64,000 nucleotides of DNA. Origin: Mesonia profundi (GTDB lineage Bacteria > Bacteroidota > Bacteroidia > Flavobacteriales > Flavobacteriaceae). Positions 44,970 to 54,681 of the stretch are shown in pieces. The stretch is taken from positions 3,371-67,370 of the forward strand of contig NZ_JAVHUL010000015.1 of the NCBI RefSeq assembly GCF_031085155.1, given 5' to 3'. The position numbers and the translations under genes were made by a program. Positions within the stretch are counted from its first letter, which is position 1, and each line of letters opens with the position of its first letter. The notes under the pieces were generated by a model, which was not told the DNA's origin, ran no database searches, and worked only from the letters and a program-made list of their open reading frames with translations.

Positions 44970-47450
44970 TCAACCTCGAGGGTCTAAAATTAAATCTATT
45001 CGCTCTATTAAATCCTGTAGATGATATCTACTCATTTTATCTGAAGTTCTTCCAATCGCACGTTGAACGTCTCTCTTTAAGTTGTTGAGCTCGGCTCTAA
45101 CTACTGGACGAATATCACTTTGTTCTACATTAATAGCACTGTGATTTATCCAATTTTTATACTCAGCAGGAATAGAGTTTTGTTTTCCAGTCATTAAGTA
45201 TTCCATTCTATTGACATAAGCGCGTTGCAAATTTCTTCTATAAATATCTATTTTATTTCCGCTGCTTAATTCTTTAAAAACACCAGTTCTTAGACCGGTC
45301 ATCATATCTAATAAGCCATATACATCTTCGTTGATGGTTTCATTTTCAATCAATCTTGCCATTCTTCCGAAATCTAAAATATTGTTTAAGGTTCTTTCTT
45401 GATAGCTTCTTAACCGCTCAACGCTTCCGTCAAATTCAATTTTGTTGAAGATAGAAGGATCTAACAGCCATTCTGGAGTCGTAAACAGTTGATCTTGCAA
45501 AAACTGCATCGCTCTTTCTTGTTTTTCCGTGGCAACGTGCGTATACACAGCTCCTTCTTGGTCGTAAGTTTTATAATGCTCGTAAACCCCGCCAATATTT
45601 GCCGTCACATGACCCATATATCTATTGTATTGACTTAGTACTTGCTGGTATAAATCATCTAGATCTTGGTAATCTTTACCATCTTCTGCCGTCCATTCTA
45701 TAAGATTAGGCATAATTCTTTTTAGGTTTTTGATACCATATTCGCTGGCCAACATACTGTCATCACCCAAATCTTCTGTTTGTGAACTCGGGTCGATGGT
45801 GCTTCCGCTTTGCTGGCTCCCAAATCTATACATAGGGTCTCCGGCGTGTGCTAAAATCCATTCATCTAAAATAGGTTTTTCTTCTTTTGGCGTTTTATCA
45901 AAAATAGGTTTGTATCCCCAGCTAATAGCGTACTTATCGTAAATGCCAATATTTGGCATCAAAGCCACATCGCCATCGCCCGGTTGCGCGATGTAATTAA
46001 AACGAGCATAATCCATAATGGAAGGTGCAGTCCCATATTTACTGGTAAACTCTGGATTACGTAAATCTTCTACGTTGTACGCAACGCTACTTCCCATATT
46101 GTGAGGTAATCCTAAGGTGTGACCAACTTCATGAGAAGATACAAAGCGAATAAGTCTTCCCATCACTTCGTCTTTAAATTCTACACCGCGCGCATCTTGA
46201 TTAATAGCCGCCGTTTGAACGAAGAACCAATTTCTTAAAAGTGTCATTACATTGTGGTACCAATTGATATCGGATTCTAAAATCTCTCCAGACCTAGGAT
46301 CGCTTACGTGTGGACCATTGGCGTTAGGAATAGGAGAAGCCAAATACCGAACTACAGAAAAACGTACATCTTCTGGACTCCAATCTGGATCTTCTTCTTT
46401 ACTTGGGGCTTCTTTGGCGATAATGGCATTTTTAAAACCAGCCGCTTCAAAAGCCACTTGCCAATCTTCAATTCCTTGTTTAATGTAAGGAACCCATTGT
46501 TTTGGCGTCGCTCTATCTACATAATAAACGATTTGCTTTTTAGGCTCGACCAATTCACCATTTAAGAATTTTTGCTTGTCTTCTTCTTTTACTTCAAGTT
46601 TCCAGCGGTCTAAATACTTGACTTTCTTGCTTTTTTGTGCATTTAAGCCATAATCTGTTTGACCTCTAGCAAACCAACCTACACGTTCGTCAAAATAGCG
46701 TCTTTTCATAGGAGTTTTTGGCAACAAAATCATCGAATTGCTAAACTCTAAAGAAATAGAACCCGTAGAACTGTTGGAGGGAGGATTGCTCGCTTTGTAA
46801 GTTTTTACTTGTCTAACTTCAATGTTTTTAGGGAAGCTTCTAATGGTATCTATGTAAGACCTATCAGCATCTAGGCCAGATATTTTATATTGTTTTCTTC
46901 TTCCCTGCGGAAAGCCAAGCGCTGCAATATCCTTTTCATACAAATCGGTAACATCGATTACTGTATTTTTGCTGATCGAATCTTTATGAAATGCTTTAAT
47001 AGGAAAGGAGTATAATATAGGCTCAAAATTAGAGTTAACTACTGCTTCGTGTACCGGAAGAGAATCTGCTGCGACGATTTCATGAGAAACCACTCTTAGT
47101 AAAACATCATCCCCTTTTTTCTGCCATCTTAATACTTGGGTGTTTTGCTTTCCGCCGCCAAAACCAATTCCGTTGGCCGTTTTAGCAATACGCGTTACCA
47201 TTAACATCTCTCGGTTAAAAAGTGTATCTGGAATTTCGTAAAAGTATTTCTTGTTTAAATGATGAACGGTAAATAAACCTGTATCAGATTTTGCCTCTTT
47301 GGTAATTACTTTCTTGTAGTCTTTAATGTCCCCTTTTTTAATGGATTCCTTTTCTGAATGCGGACTTTGCTTTTTCTGAAAAACAGCGCAACTGCTCAAC
47401 GAGAGACTTATTCCGACAAGGCAAGTTTTAAATAATAGTGATTTATTCAT
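44970..47450 (-). CDS. Zinc-dependent metalloprotease lipoprotein
   Basis: An 826-residue exported protein. The lipobox LSLSSC (Cys22) marks it as a lipoprotein. The zinc site is SSHEVGHTLGLPHN (HExxHxxGxxH, about residue 440), a metzincin-type motif with a third His ligand, and a methionine-turn-like SIMDYARFNY follows. The flanking DUF5117/DUF5118-type regions (about 60-420 and 500-826) are usual for this Bacteroidota family. It is a large surface or periplasmic endoprotease of unknown target. Confidence 0.9.
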   Translation of the reverse strand: MNKSLLFKTCLVGISLSLSSCAVFQKKQSPHSEKESIKKGDIKDYKKVITKEAKSDTGLFTVHHLNKKYFYEIPDTLFNREMLMVTRIAKTANGIGFGGGKQNTQVLRWQKKGDDVLLRVVSHEIVAADSLPVHEAVVNSNFEPILYSFPIKAFHKDSISKNTVIDVTDLYEKDIAALGFPQGRRKQYKISGLDADRSYIDTIRSFPKNIEVRQVKTYKASNPPSNSSTGSISLEFSNSMILLPKTPMKRRYFDERVGWFARGQTDYGLNAQKSKKVKYLDRWKLEVKEEDKQKFLNGELVEPKKQIVYYVDRATPKQWVPYIKQGIEDWQVAFEAAGFKNAIIAKEAPSKEEDPDWSPEDVRFSVVRYLASPIPNANGPHVSDPRSGEILESDINWYHNVMTLLRNWFFVQTAAINQDARGVEFKDEVMGRLIRFVSSHEVGHTLGLPHNMGSSVAYNVEDLRNPEFTSKYGTAPSIMDYARFNYIAQPGDGDVALMPNIGIYDKYAISWGYKPIFDKTPKEEKPILDEWILAHAGDPMYRFGSQQSGSTIDPSSQTEDLGDDSMLASEYGIKNLKRIMPNLIEWTAEDGKDYQDLDDLYQQVLSQYNRYMGHVTANIGGVYEHYKTYDQEGAVYTHVATEKQERAMQFLQDQLFTTPEWLLDPSIFNKIEFDGSVERLRSYQERTLNNILDFGRMARLIENETINEDVYGLLDMMTGLRTGVFKELSSGNKIDIYRRNLQRAYVNRMEYLMTGKQNSIPAEYKNWINHSAINVEQSDIRPVVRAELNNLKRDVQRAIGRTSDKMSRYHLQDLIERIDLILDPRG

Positions 47451-47543
47451 AGAAATACTTAGATTTTAATCCCTCCCGAGGGTTTAACCTATCCTAGGTT
47501 TTGGATTGTTACTAATGCTTTGACCTCCAAAAAATATAAAGGT

Positions 47544-48119
47544 TTAATCCCCCATGGAGGGTTTAATTGATAAGGTACTTTGTGTTTTTTCGGATTGTAT
47601 TTTACTGAAATCAATTTTGGGAATGTATTTTTTCTCCATAAAGGTTCTCGCCCAAAAATTAGATCGTATCATAAAGAAGGGATCGCTTACCATAAAATCT
47701 GGAATTAAATAATACCATTTTATGCCTTGGCGTTTATAAAAGGAAACTGCTTGTTGCTCTAGTCCCAATTCTTTGGAAGCTACAAGAATTGCATTTCTTT
47801 GGCATTTAGACCCCTTGTAATGATTGGCGGTTTTGATGTTAAAGCCATAAATGTAGAATTGATCTTTTACTCTTTTATAATTTTGAAAACGAGACCATCC
47901 ATCCATAAGAACTAAAAAGATATGGACAAAAGAAAATAGAAAGCAAATCACCCAAAAGACGGTGCCCCAAGTAGAGTTGTTTTGATAGGATTGTATTAAT
48001 TGGCTCCCGTAAAGTATAGATTCTAAGATAAATAACCCTAAAGAAAGGTAGAGTAGCTTCCCCACATCCCAATACGAAATGGTCCAATGTCTTTGTTCGG
48101 GAATGTCTTTTAGAGGCAT
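47544..48119 (-). CDS. Two-helix membrane protein of unknown function
   Basis: A 191-residue protein starting at ATG 48119. An in-frame TTG 14 codons earlier gives a less likely longer form. Two membrane helices lie at about 20-40 and 52-72, followed by a soluble basic part ending in a Ser/Lys-rich tail. Several aromatic residues sit at helix ends. I do not recognise a family. It is 93 bp downstream of the metalloprotease start and on the same strand. Confidence 0.7.
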   Translation of the reverse strand: MPLKDIPEQRHWTISYWDVGKLLYLSLGLFILESILYGSQLIQSYQNNSTWGTVFWVICFLFSFVHIFLVLMDGWSRFQNYKRVKDQFYIYGFNIKTANHYKGSKCQRNAILVASKELGLEQQAVSFYKRQGIKWYYLIPDFMVSDPFFMIRSNFWARTFMEKKYIPKIDFSKIQSEKTQSTLSIKPSMGD

Positions 48120-48298
48120 AGAATGAAATCTACAGGTTTGATTTATAGAAAAAAGAGGCAAAATTACCTCAAGCTTCTAATTTAAGATAAATTTTTCTTT
48201 TGACTGTGTTTTTCTTCTGTTCTGAATAGAAATAGGTTTTTAAAGCTTGTTTTAGTAAAAATTAATTATATTGTTGCGGTAACTCAAAAACAATAAAG

Positions 48299-48916
48299 AT
48301 GTCATCAATTTTAGACTTATTAAAAACAGAAGCAGGTCAAAACCTTATCAATGGAGCAAGTAACGAAGCAGGTGTCTCTAAAGAGAAAACAGGATCGGTA
48401 CTTTCTATGGCTTTACCCGCAATTTTGGGAGCTATGAAATCTAATGCTAAGACAGAAGAAGGAGAAAAAAACCTTAATAATGCGTTAGAGTCGAAAGAAC
48501 ATGATGGGTCTATCTTAAGTAGTCTTGGCGGAATGCTAGGTGGTGGAGATGGTGGTAGTTTGTTAAGTAAAGGAGGCGATATTTTAGGTCACGTGCTTGG
48601 CGGCGGAAAAGAATCTGCATTAACAGGAAATATTAGTAAAATGACCGGAGTAGATGCTTCATCTGTGGGCAAGATTATAAAAATGGCGATGCCATTGGTT
48701 ATGGGCTTCCTAGGGAAACAAAAACAAAGCGGCGGAGGCGGTGGTTTATCTGATATGCTTGGTTCTGCAATGGGAACAAGCGGAGATAAAGATGCTTCTA
48801 TGCTAGAAAGCCTATTGGACGCCGATGGAGATGGAAGTGTTATGGATGATATAGCCGGAAAATTCTTAGGCGGAGATAAGAAAGATGGCGGAGGAGGTCT
48901 TGGCGGTCTTTTCTAG
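48299..48916 (+). CDS. DUF937 family protein
   Basis: A 205-residue Gly/Ser-rich protein. The N-terminal SILDLLKTEAGQNLINGASNEAGVSKEKTGSVLSMALPAILGAMKSNA pattern is the DUF937 domain, seen in many proteobacterial and Bacteroidota proteins. A second similar segment is at about 118-145 (ISKMTGVDASSVGKIIKMAMPLVMGFLG). The Gly-rich linkers are of low complexity. The function is not known. A TATATTG box near 48267 may be the promoter. Confidence 0.85.
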   Translation: MSSILDLLKTEAGQNLINGASNEAGVSKEKTGSVLSMALPAILGAMKSNAKTEEGEKNLNNALESKEHDGSILSSLGGMLGGGDGGSLLSKGGDILGHVLGGGKESALTGNISKMTGVDASSVGKIIKMAMPLVMGFLGKQKQSGGGGGLSDMLGSAMGTSGDKDASMLESLLDADGDGSVMDDIAGKFLGGDKKDGGGGLGGLF

Positions 48917-48942
48917 AACGTCACCTTAATGATATAAAGGAG

Positions 48943-48981
48943 AGTCCTTTCAAAAAAATTACTTTTTGAAAGGACTTTTTT
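48943..48981. terminator. Terminator between the DUF937 gene and the helical protein gene
   Basis: AGTCCTTTCAAAAA and TTTTTGAAAGGACT form a 14-bp stem followed by TTTTT. It can stop both convergent genes. Confidence 0.9.
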
Positions 48982-48993
48982 GTGGGTAGAATT

Positions 48994-50466
48994 TTAAACG
49001 GACTTATTCTGCGAAGTGAAGTCGAGGGTTTTTAAGAGAACTTGATAGACTTCTTCTTGGTAGACTTTAGACTTTATCCAAGCATAAAAACCCAGCATCA
49101 AAATATCGGCAGGCTTTTCTGGGTCGCTTAGAAAGCTGGTTTCTAATTGATGTTTTAATTTTTCAGAGTTGCTTTCTTCAGGATGGTCATAATAAGCTTT
49201 TACCAATTTTGTAAATTGAAGAATTCGTTCTTCGCCAGCATTTTTAAGTCGGGTGCCAAAACGCTTATAAAAAGATTGGAAGTGTTGATATACCAAATCA
49301 ACTTTCTCCAGTTCGATAAGAACAATAAGATGAATCAGGTTTTTTTTAATCACCCAAAGTAAATCGATTTTTTTCTCGTACCAATGATCGCTATGCTGAA
49401 ATTCTTTTATGATCGCATAGGCTTTTTGAGGCTCTTCTTGAAGAATAAAACATACCGCTAGAGTTAAGTTGAGGTTGGGAGTTTTTAAGGAGGTCTGTTC
49501 TAAGTTGGTTATGGCCGCATCAAGTTGGTTGGTGTAAATAAGGTTGAGAGATGTAAGAAGAACAGTATCTTCCATAACAAAAGAACTGTTTTTAGGGTCT
49601 AGCGACTTATTTTGTAAATCTTCAAGGAGTGAAAGAGAGTCTTCAAATCTTTTGGTTCTAAAGTAGATGTTAGCCATCAAACTTAAGATGTGTAAATAAT
49701 AATATTCGTGTTTTTCGACAAAATGAGCTTTCTTCTTTACGATGTTAAACAACTTTGAAGCGTAATTTAATATTTTAAAATAATCACTTTGTTGTTTCGC
49801 TGCCTCGGATAACATACTCAGTAATTGAAATAAAGATTTGTAGGTAAGCGTTTCTTCCGCTTGAATTTGAAGTTTAAAAAAAGTTTTTTCAATCAGATCT
49901 TTTGAATTTTGAAGCGGATTTTGCCGAAGTCCTGTTTCTATTTCGGCGTAAGCCATATTAAGACGAAACTCGTTTTGAAATGCTTCTAAATTATGCTTAG
50001 CTTCCTCAAAAAGCGCTGTTAGGGATTTGTTTTTTTGATGTTGTGCATATTGTATTTTGGTATGATAGACTTCATTTAGAATGCTGTATAATTCAAACTC
50101 CTTCGCCAGATTTTCTGAACGCTGCAAGGTTTTTACCGCTAAGGGATAAAGTTGCTTCTCAAAAAATATACGACTAGCCAATAAGCATTTAAGACACCTA
50201 ATCTCTTCTGAAGTTTTACCAGAAAAGCTATTCGCTGCAACCACTTCAATAATGTTTTCTTGAAGACGGTTGCAAAGTGCATAAAAAGCATTCTTTGAAG
50301 GTTTTCCGTAAATTTTCTCATCCAGTTTTTCCGTCTTTCCTTTACGGATGTAATTAAACAATTGAATGTTTTTTACATCGCCACGTTGGTTGTGTTGTTG
50401 GAGAAACTTAAGCACTTTGTGTTGCTCTTCTTCATTAAGCGCTTGTATTAAAGGAACAATAGACAT
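48994..50466 (-). CDS. Large helical repeat protein of unknown function
   Basis: A 490-residue cytoplasmic-looking protein with no signal peptide. It is predicted almost entirely helical, with TPR-like repetition in its central part (KTLQRSENLAKEFELYSILNEVYHTKIQYAQHQ and FYLHILSLMANIYFRTKRFEDSLSLLEDL-type segments). I do not recognise a named family. It is divergent from the YiaA-like gene, which starts 158 bp away. Confidence 0.65.
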   Translation of the reverse strand: MSIVPLIQALNEEEQHKVLKFLQQHNQRGDVKNIQLFNYIRKGKTEKLDEKIYGKPSKNAFYALCNRLQENIIEVVAANSFSGKTSEEIRCLKCLLASRIFFEKQLYPLAVKTLQRSENLAKEFELYSILNEVYHTKIQYAQHQKNKSLTALFEEAKHNLEAFQNEFRLNMAYAEIETGLRQNPLQNSKDLIEKTFFKLQIQAEETLTYKSLFQLLSMLSEAAKQQSDYFKILNYASKLFNIVKKKAHFVEKHEYYYLHILSLMANIYFRTKRFEDSLSLLEDLQNKSLDPKNSSFVMEDTVLLTSLNLIYTNQLDAAITNLEQTSLKTPNLNLTLAVCFILQEEPQKAYAIIKEFQHSDHWYEKKIDLLWVIKKNLIHLIVLIELEKVDLVYQHFQSFYKRFGTRLKNAGEERILQFTKLVKAYYDHPEESNSEKLKHQLETSFLSDPEKPADILMLGFYAWIKSKVYQEEVYQVLLKTLDFTSQNKSV

Positions 50467-50623
50467 TGTTTAATCGTAGGTTATAGGTGTCAATAAATGT
50501 ATAAAAATAGCACTTTATAGTTTATAATAATGTTTTGAATCGTAAGAATGTTCTAAAAATAGCTTAGTCTCACTCTAAAGCTTGCTGCATCTTTGTGAGT
50601 ACAAACATCAAAATAAATGAATT

Positions 50624-51088
50624 ATGGAAACGCAAACAGATTTTAAAAACGAACGAGTTGATTTAGAAAAAACAAAAAATACGCCGTTTAACGGAAAACC
50701 TACAGGAGCTTTTGTTTCTGCTTCTTGGTCGGCTTTATTTATTGGAATGATTTCTTACTGCATTGGATTGTGGAATGCAGAGATGATGCTTAACGAAAAA
50801 GGCTACTACTTCACCATTTTGTTATTTGGTCTTTTCTCGGTGATTTCGGTTCAAAAAAGCGTGCGAGACAGACAAGAAAATATTCCCGTAACCGATGTGT
50901 ATTTTGGGATTAGTTGGGTAACCACCATCGCTTCTATCTTATTATTGGTGATTGGCCTTTGGAACGCCGATTTGGAACTAAGTGAAAAAGGCTTCTACGG
51001 AATGTCGTTTAGCTTGGCTTTGTTTAGTGCGATTGCCGTGCAAAAAAACACCAGAGACATCAAATGGATTGATAAGAAGGAGAAATAA
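50624..51088 (+). CDS. YiaA/YiaB-like inner-membrane protein
   Basis: A 154-residue protein with two copies of a two-helix unit: WSALFIGMISYCIGLWNAEMMLNEKGYYFTILLFGLFSVISVQKSVRD (about 30-78) and the parallel WVTTIASILLLVIGLWNADLELSEKGFYGMSFSLALFSAIAVQKNTRD (about 90-150). The internal repeat and the GLWNA motif match the YiaA/YiaB family. The role is not established. The upstream box CATCTTTG near 50586 may be the promoter. Confidence 0.9.
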   Translation: METQTDFKNERVDLEKTKNTPFNGKPTGAFVSASWSALFIGMISYCIGLWNAEMMLNEKGYYFTILLFGLFSVISVQKSVRDRQENIPVTDVYFGISWVTTIASILLLVIGLWNADLELSEKGFYGMSFSLALFSAIAVQKNTRDIKWIDKKEK

Positions 51089-51212
51089 AAAACACCAAAA
51101 CAGCACTTCTAAAGCAAGTCCTGTTTTGATGTTTGTAAACGGCTCTAAAGATTTTTTTAGGGTCGTTTTTTGTTCTAATAAAGTGTTGCTCAATATGTTT
51201 ATCTACTTTATC

Positions 51213-51584
51213 ATGAGAATAAAAATGATCATTATTTTAAAGTTAATATCAATTATTCTATTGATTATGATTCCAATTTCTATGGGGAAAGGAATAACGA
51301 TACCCTTTGGTATGCTAAGCCTGTTTAGTATGATAGATTGTATTTTCAGCTTATCATTAAACCTTATAAGTGTTACGAGTGTATTGTGTATTGTGGGGTT
51401 GGTGTTTGTATTTCAGGAGGAAATAAATATAATGCTCATAGGTTACTTGACTAATTTCATAAGCCTATTGCCAGTATTAATTCTAAGTACAGTTCACTAT
51501 TCTCTAATTTTTGTATTATATCTATTGGTTTCAATTTGTGTGATTTTACTTTGCTACAAAAGCAAAAAGGAATCAATTCCGTAA
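51213..51584 (+). CDS. Small hydrophobic membrane protein of unknown function
   Basis: A frame of about 123 codons, MRIKMIIILKLISIILLIMIP at its start, with four hydrophobic segments and a lysine-rich end. An ATG at 51195 is also possible. The open frame continues further upstream, but that part overlaps the YiaA-like gene in another frame. The composition is very rich in Ile and Leu and differs from its neighbours. No family is recognised, and it could be spurious. Confidence 0.45.
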   Translation: MRIKMIIILKLISIILLIMIPISMGKGITIPFGMLSLFSMIDCIFSLSLNLISVTSVLCIVGLVFVFQEEINIMLIGYLTNFISLLPVLILSTVHYSLIFVLYLLVSICVILLCYKSKKESIP

Positions 51585-51601
51585 AGAATGATTCCTTTTT
51601 A
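51566..51601 (+). terminator. Intrinsic terminator
   Basis: AAAAAGGAATCA and TGATTCCTTTTT form a 12-bp stem. It overlaps the end of the small membrane protein gene and lies before the lysS stop on the other strand. Confidence 0.85.
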
Positions 51602-51614
51602 AGTTTTATGAAAA

Positions 51615-51645
51615 AGACCCTTCGACTGTCGCTCAGGGTGACAGT
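51615..51645 (+). repeat. Dispersed palindrome CCCTTCGACTGTCGCTCAGGGTGACAG
   Basis: A member of the TTCGAC...GCTCAGGGTGACA class that is scattered in flavobacterial intergenic DNA. The CTGAG and TCGAAG words of the nested hairpins in 1-2512 look like derivatives of the same class. It lies between two converging genes. Confidence 0.6.
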
Positions 51646-51649
51646 TGAA

Positions 51650-53344
51650 CTAGCTTTCTAATTCTACAAACAAACCTTCATCGGTTTTATTCACCTTAGC
51701 GAGCTTGTGCTTTCTTAAGCCTTTGGTGGCTTTGTCCCATTTCTTATTGCTTAAGCCAGAAGCACTCTTTATAACTTCCAATTCTTGCGGGGATTCTTTC
51801 TTTAATAAATCTAAGACTGTTTTCTCCTCTTCCGTTAAGTCTAGTTGCTTACGCTCTGGACGCATTTGTGGGAAGAATAACACTTCTTGTATAGAAGGAT
51901 TATTGGTCAAAAACATAATAAGTCGGTCCATACCAATTCCCAATCCAGAGGTAGGCGGCATTCCGTATTCTAAAGCACGTAAGAAATCTTGATCTATAAA
52001 TTCTGTCGCTTCATCATCTCCTTTTTTAGCCAGGTTTAATTGGTCTTCAAAACGTTCGCGTTGATCGATAGGATCATTCAGCTCGGAGTAGGCATTGGCG
52101 ATTTCTTTCCCACAAACCATCAACTCAAAACGCTCGGTTAACTCTGGATTATCACGGTGCTCTTTAGAAAGCGGACTCATTTCTTTGGGATAGTCGGTGA
52201 TGTAAGTAGGTTGGATGTAGTTTCCTTCACATTTTTCACCAAAAATCTCATCGATGAGTTTTCCTTTCCCCATGGTTTCGTCTACGTCTAAGCCCATACG
52301 TAATGCCGCAGCTCTAAGTTCTTCTTCTGTTTTTCCGGTAATATCAAAACCAGTAAACTCCTTGATAGAATCTGTCATGGTCACTCTTTTATAAGGAGCT
52401 TTAAAGTTAATTTTGTGTTCTCCAAAAGTAGCATCGGTAGTTCCGTTCACGGCAATGGCGCAATGTTCGAGTAATTTTTCCGTAAAGTCCATCATCCAAT
52501 TGTAGTCTTTATAGGCTACATAGATTTCAATTACAGTAAATTCAGGATTATGGGTTCTATCCATTCCCTCGTTTCTGAAGTTTTTAGAAAACTCATAAAC
52601 GCCATCAAAACCGCCTACAATTAACCTTTTAAGGTACAACTCATTGGCAATTCTTAAGTAAAGCGGAATATCTAAGGCATTGTGATGCGTTATAAAAGGT
52701 CTTGCTGCAGCTCCGCCAGGAATAGACTGTAGAATAGGCGTTTCCACTTCAAAATAACCTTTGTCATTAAAGAAATCACGCATCGCTGTAAATAACTTGG
52801 TGCGCTTTATAAAAACCTCTTTCACTTTAGAGTTAACGGCCAAATCTGCATACCGCTGTCGGTAACGCATTTCTGGATCGTTAAACTTATCGTATTCGTT
52901 TCCATCCTTATCTTTCTTTGGTAAGGGGAGAGGTTTTAAAGCTTTGCTTAACAATACAAAGTTTTTCACCATCACGGTTTTTTCTCCTACCTGCGTAGTA
53001 AAAAGCTCTCCTTCTATCCCAATAAAATCACCAATATCTAGTAATTTCTTATACACATCGTTGTATTGCGTTTTATCCTCACCAGTGCAAATCTCATCGC
53101 GATTAAAATATACCTGAATTCTCCCTTGAGAGTCTTGCAATTCTGCAAAAGAAGCTTTCCCTTGAATTCTTCTAGACATTAATCTTCCTGCAATCACCAC
53201 CTTCTTGCCTTCTTCAAACTCCTGTTTAATCTTTGCTGAAGTATGATTTACCGGATATTCATTTGCCGGATAAGGGTTGATGCCTAATTTTTTTAGAGAA
53301 GCTAATTTTTCCCTACGTACAAGTTCTTGTTCAGATAATTGCAT
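51650..53344 (-). CDS. lysS: Lysine--tRNA ligase (class II) with C-terminal extension
   Basis: A 564-residue class II synthetase. The N-terminal OB-fold anticodon domain (about 50-150) leads to motif 2 (FRNEGMDRTHNPEFT near 255) and motif 3 (GLGIGMDRLIMFLTN near 470). Typical LysRS ends near residue 500. The extra 60 residues here (DLTEEEKTVLDLLKK... to ...GLFVELES) look like a winged-helix-type domain, a Bacteroidota feature. A promoter TTG-N20-TACCTTTG lies at 53398-53368. Confidence 0.95.
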   Translation of the reverse strand: MQLSEQELVRREKLASLKKLGINPYPANEYPVNHTSAKIKQEFEEGKKVVIAGRLMSRRIQGKASFAELQDSQGRIQVYFNRDEICTGEDKTQYNDVYKKLLDIGDFIGIEGELFTTQVGEKTVMVKNFVLLSKALKPLPLPKKDKDGNEYDKFNDPEMRYRQRYADLAVNSKVKEVFIKRTKLFTAMRDFFNDKGYFEVETPILQSIPGGAAARPFITHHNALDIPLYLRIANELYLKRLIVGGFDGVYEFSKNFRNEGMDRTHNPEFTVIEIYVAYKDYNWMMDFTEKLLEHCAIAVNGTTDATFGEHKINFKAPYKRVTMTDSIKEFTGFDITGKTEEELRAAALRMGLDVDETMGKGKLIDEIFGEKCEGNYIQPTYITDYPKEMSPLSKEHRDNPELTERFELMVCGKEIANAYSELNDPIDQRERFEDQLNLAKKGDDEATEFIDQDFLRALEYGMPPTSGLGIGMDRLIMFLTNNPSIQEVLFFPQMRPERKQLDLTEEEKTVLDLLKKESPQELEVIKSASGLSNKKWDKATKGLRKHKLAKVNKTDEGLFVELES

Positions 53345-53367
53345 AGTTTCTATTTAATTTGAAGCTG

Positions 53368-53398
53368 CAAAGGTAATTACAAACTTTTTAGCAATCAA
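53368..53398 (-). promoter_or_regulatory. Promoter of lysS
   Basis: TTG (53398-53396), 20 bp, then TACCTTTG (53375-53368). The ATG at 53344 follows after 23 bp. Confidence 0.65.
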
Positions 53399-53480
53399 AA
53401 AAAGCAAACGAAGCTTTTAGTCCAAGTAGGAGTTTTTTATATGAAATTGTTTTATTAGTACTAAGCAAAAAGCTACAACC

Positions 53481-54602
53481 ATGAAAAGACTACTACTATT
53501 TTTTGTAATTACATTTCAAATAAATGCCTTTGCTCAAACCGCCAATCCTACAACGCTAGCAGTTTGCGATGACGATAACGATGGGTTTGCTAACTTCGAT
53601 TTAACAGCGGCAGATGCTCAGGTATTGGGGTCTCAGTCTTCCAGTGACTATGTCGTTTCTTATTACACTACCATAGTAGATGCAGATGCTGCCATGAATC
53701 AACTTTCATCGCCTTATGTTAATATGACTCCTTATAATGAAACTCTTTTTTCTAGGGTGCAAGATATAGGAACAGGTAATTTTGCTACTGCTATCTTAGA
53801 TCTTATCGTAAATGATGCGCCTATCGCCAACCAAGCACCCGAATTAATTTACTGTGAGATAGGTAATGGAACAGCAAATTTTGATTTAACGCTTAATGAT
53901 AGCATTATTTTAGGGACACAAAATGTTTCCGATTTTATGCTGACTTACTATAAAAGTCAAACAGATGCCGAAAATAACACTAATGAAATCGTAAACCCTT
54001 CATCTTACACAAATACCGTACAGCCTCAAAGCATTTGGGTGATTGTTGAAAATATGAATACGGGATGTTCTTCTTTAACAAGTTTTTTAATATTGGTATG
54101 GGATTGTAGTATAGATGTAGATGATGATTTGGTAGCTGCTGCCGATGAAGATTTGAATAATAACGGTAATTTAAACGACGATGATACCGATGACGACGGT
54201 TTAAGAAACTATGAAGACAATGATGATGACGGAGATGGAGTTTTAACTGCCGATGAAGATTATAACAACAACGGAGATCCCACAGATGATGATACCGATA
54301 ATAGCGGCGTGGCAGATTATCTAGAATCTAATGTTACTTTAGCAGTGAATGAATTAGCTAAAGCGGAATTGCTTGCGTATCCAAATCCGGCAAACGGAAT
54401 ACTTTATATTAACGTACCAAATCAACACTCAACTGCAGTGATAGAAATTTATAGCATCGCAGGGAAGAAAATAAAGACGCACTCCTTTACAGAAGCTCAA
54501 GATAATTATCGTTTAGATGTGTCTGAATTAGCTTCGGGAACCTATTTTGTGAAACTGAAAACCGAGCGTGGAAATAGTATAGAAAAAGTAATGATTAAGT
54601 AG
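53481..54602 (+). CDS. T9SS cargo protein with Asp-rich repeats and sorting domain
   Basis: A 373-residue exported protein (signal peptide ends NAFAQ). Two related N-terminal units (about 25-110 and 115-210) each begin with a CDDDNDGFANFDL- or CEIGNGTANFDL-type motif. A calcium-binding-like Asp/Asn-rich stretch (about 210-285, thrombospondin type 3-like spacing) follows. A C-terminal type A sorting domain begins AYPNPANGILYINV and ends KVMIK. PorU from this same window would process it. The ligand or surface role is unknown. Confidence 0.88.
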   Translation: MKRLLLFFVITFQINAFAQTANPTTLAVCDDDNDGFANFDLTAADAQVLGSQSSSDYVVSYYTTIVDADAAMNQLSSPYVNMTPYNETLFSRVQDIGTGNFATAILDLIVNDAPIANQAPELIYCEIGNGTANFDLTLNDSIILGTQNVSDFMLTYYKSQTDAENNTNEIVNPSSYTNTVQPQSIWVIVENMNTGCSSLTSFLILVWDCSIDVDDDLVAAADEDLNNNGNLNDDDTDDDGLRNYEDNDDDGDGVLTADEDYNNNGDPTDDDTDNSGVADYLESNVTLAVNELAKAELLAYPNPANGILYINVPNQHSTAVIEIYSIAGKKIKTHSFTEAQDNYRLDVSELASGTYFVKLKTERGNSIEKVMIK

Positions 54603-54626
54603 GTTTATGCTTAACGGAATATTTAA

Positions 54627-54658
54627 AAGGTGCGATGAAAATCGTACCTTTGTTTTTT
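54627..54658 (+). terminator. Terminator after the T9SS cargo gene
   Basis: AAAGGTGCGAT and ATCGTACCTTT with one mismatch, then TTTTTT. Confidence 0.8.
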
Positions 54659-54681
54659 GATAACCCGCTAAGATAAGCTTC

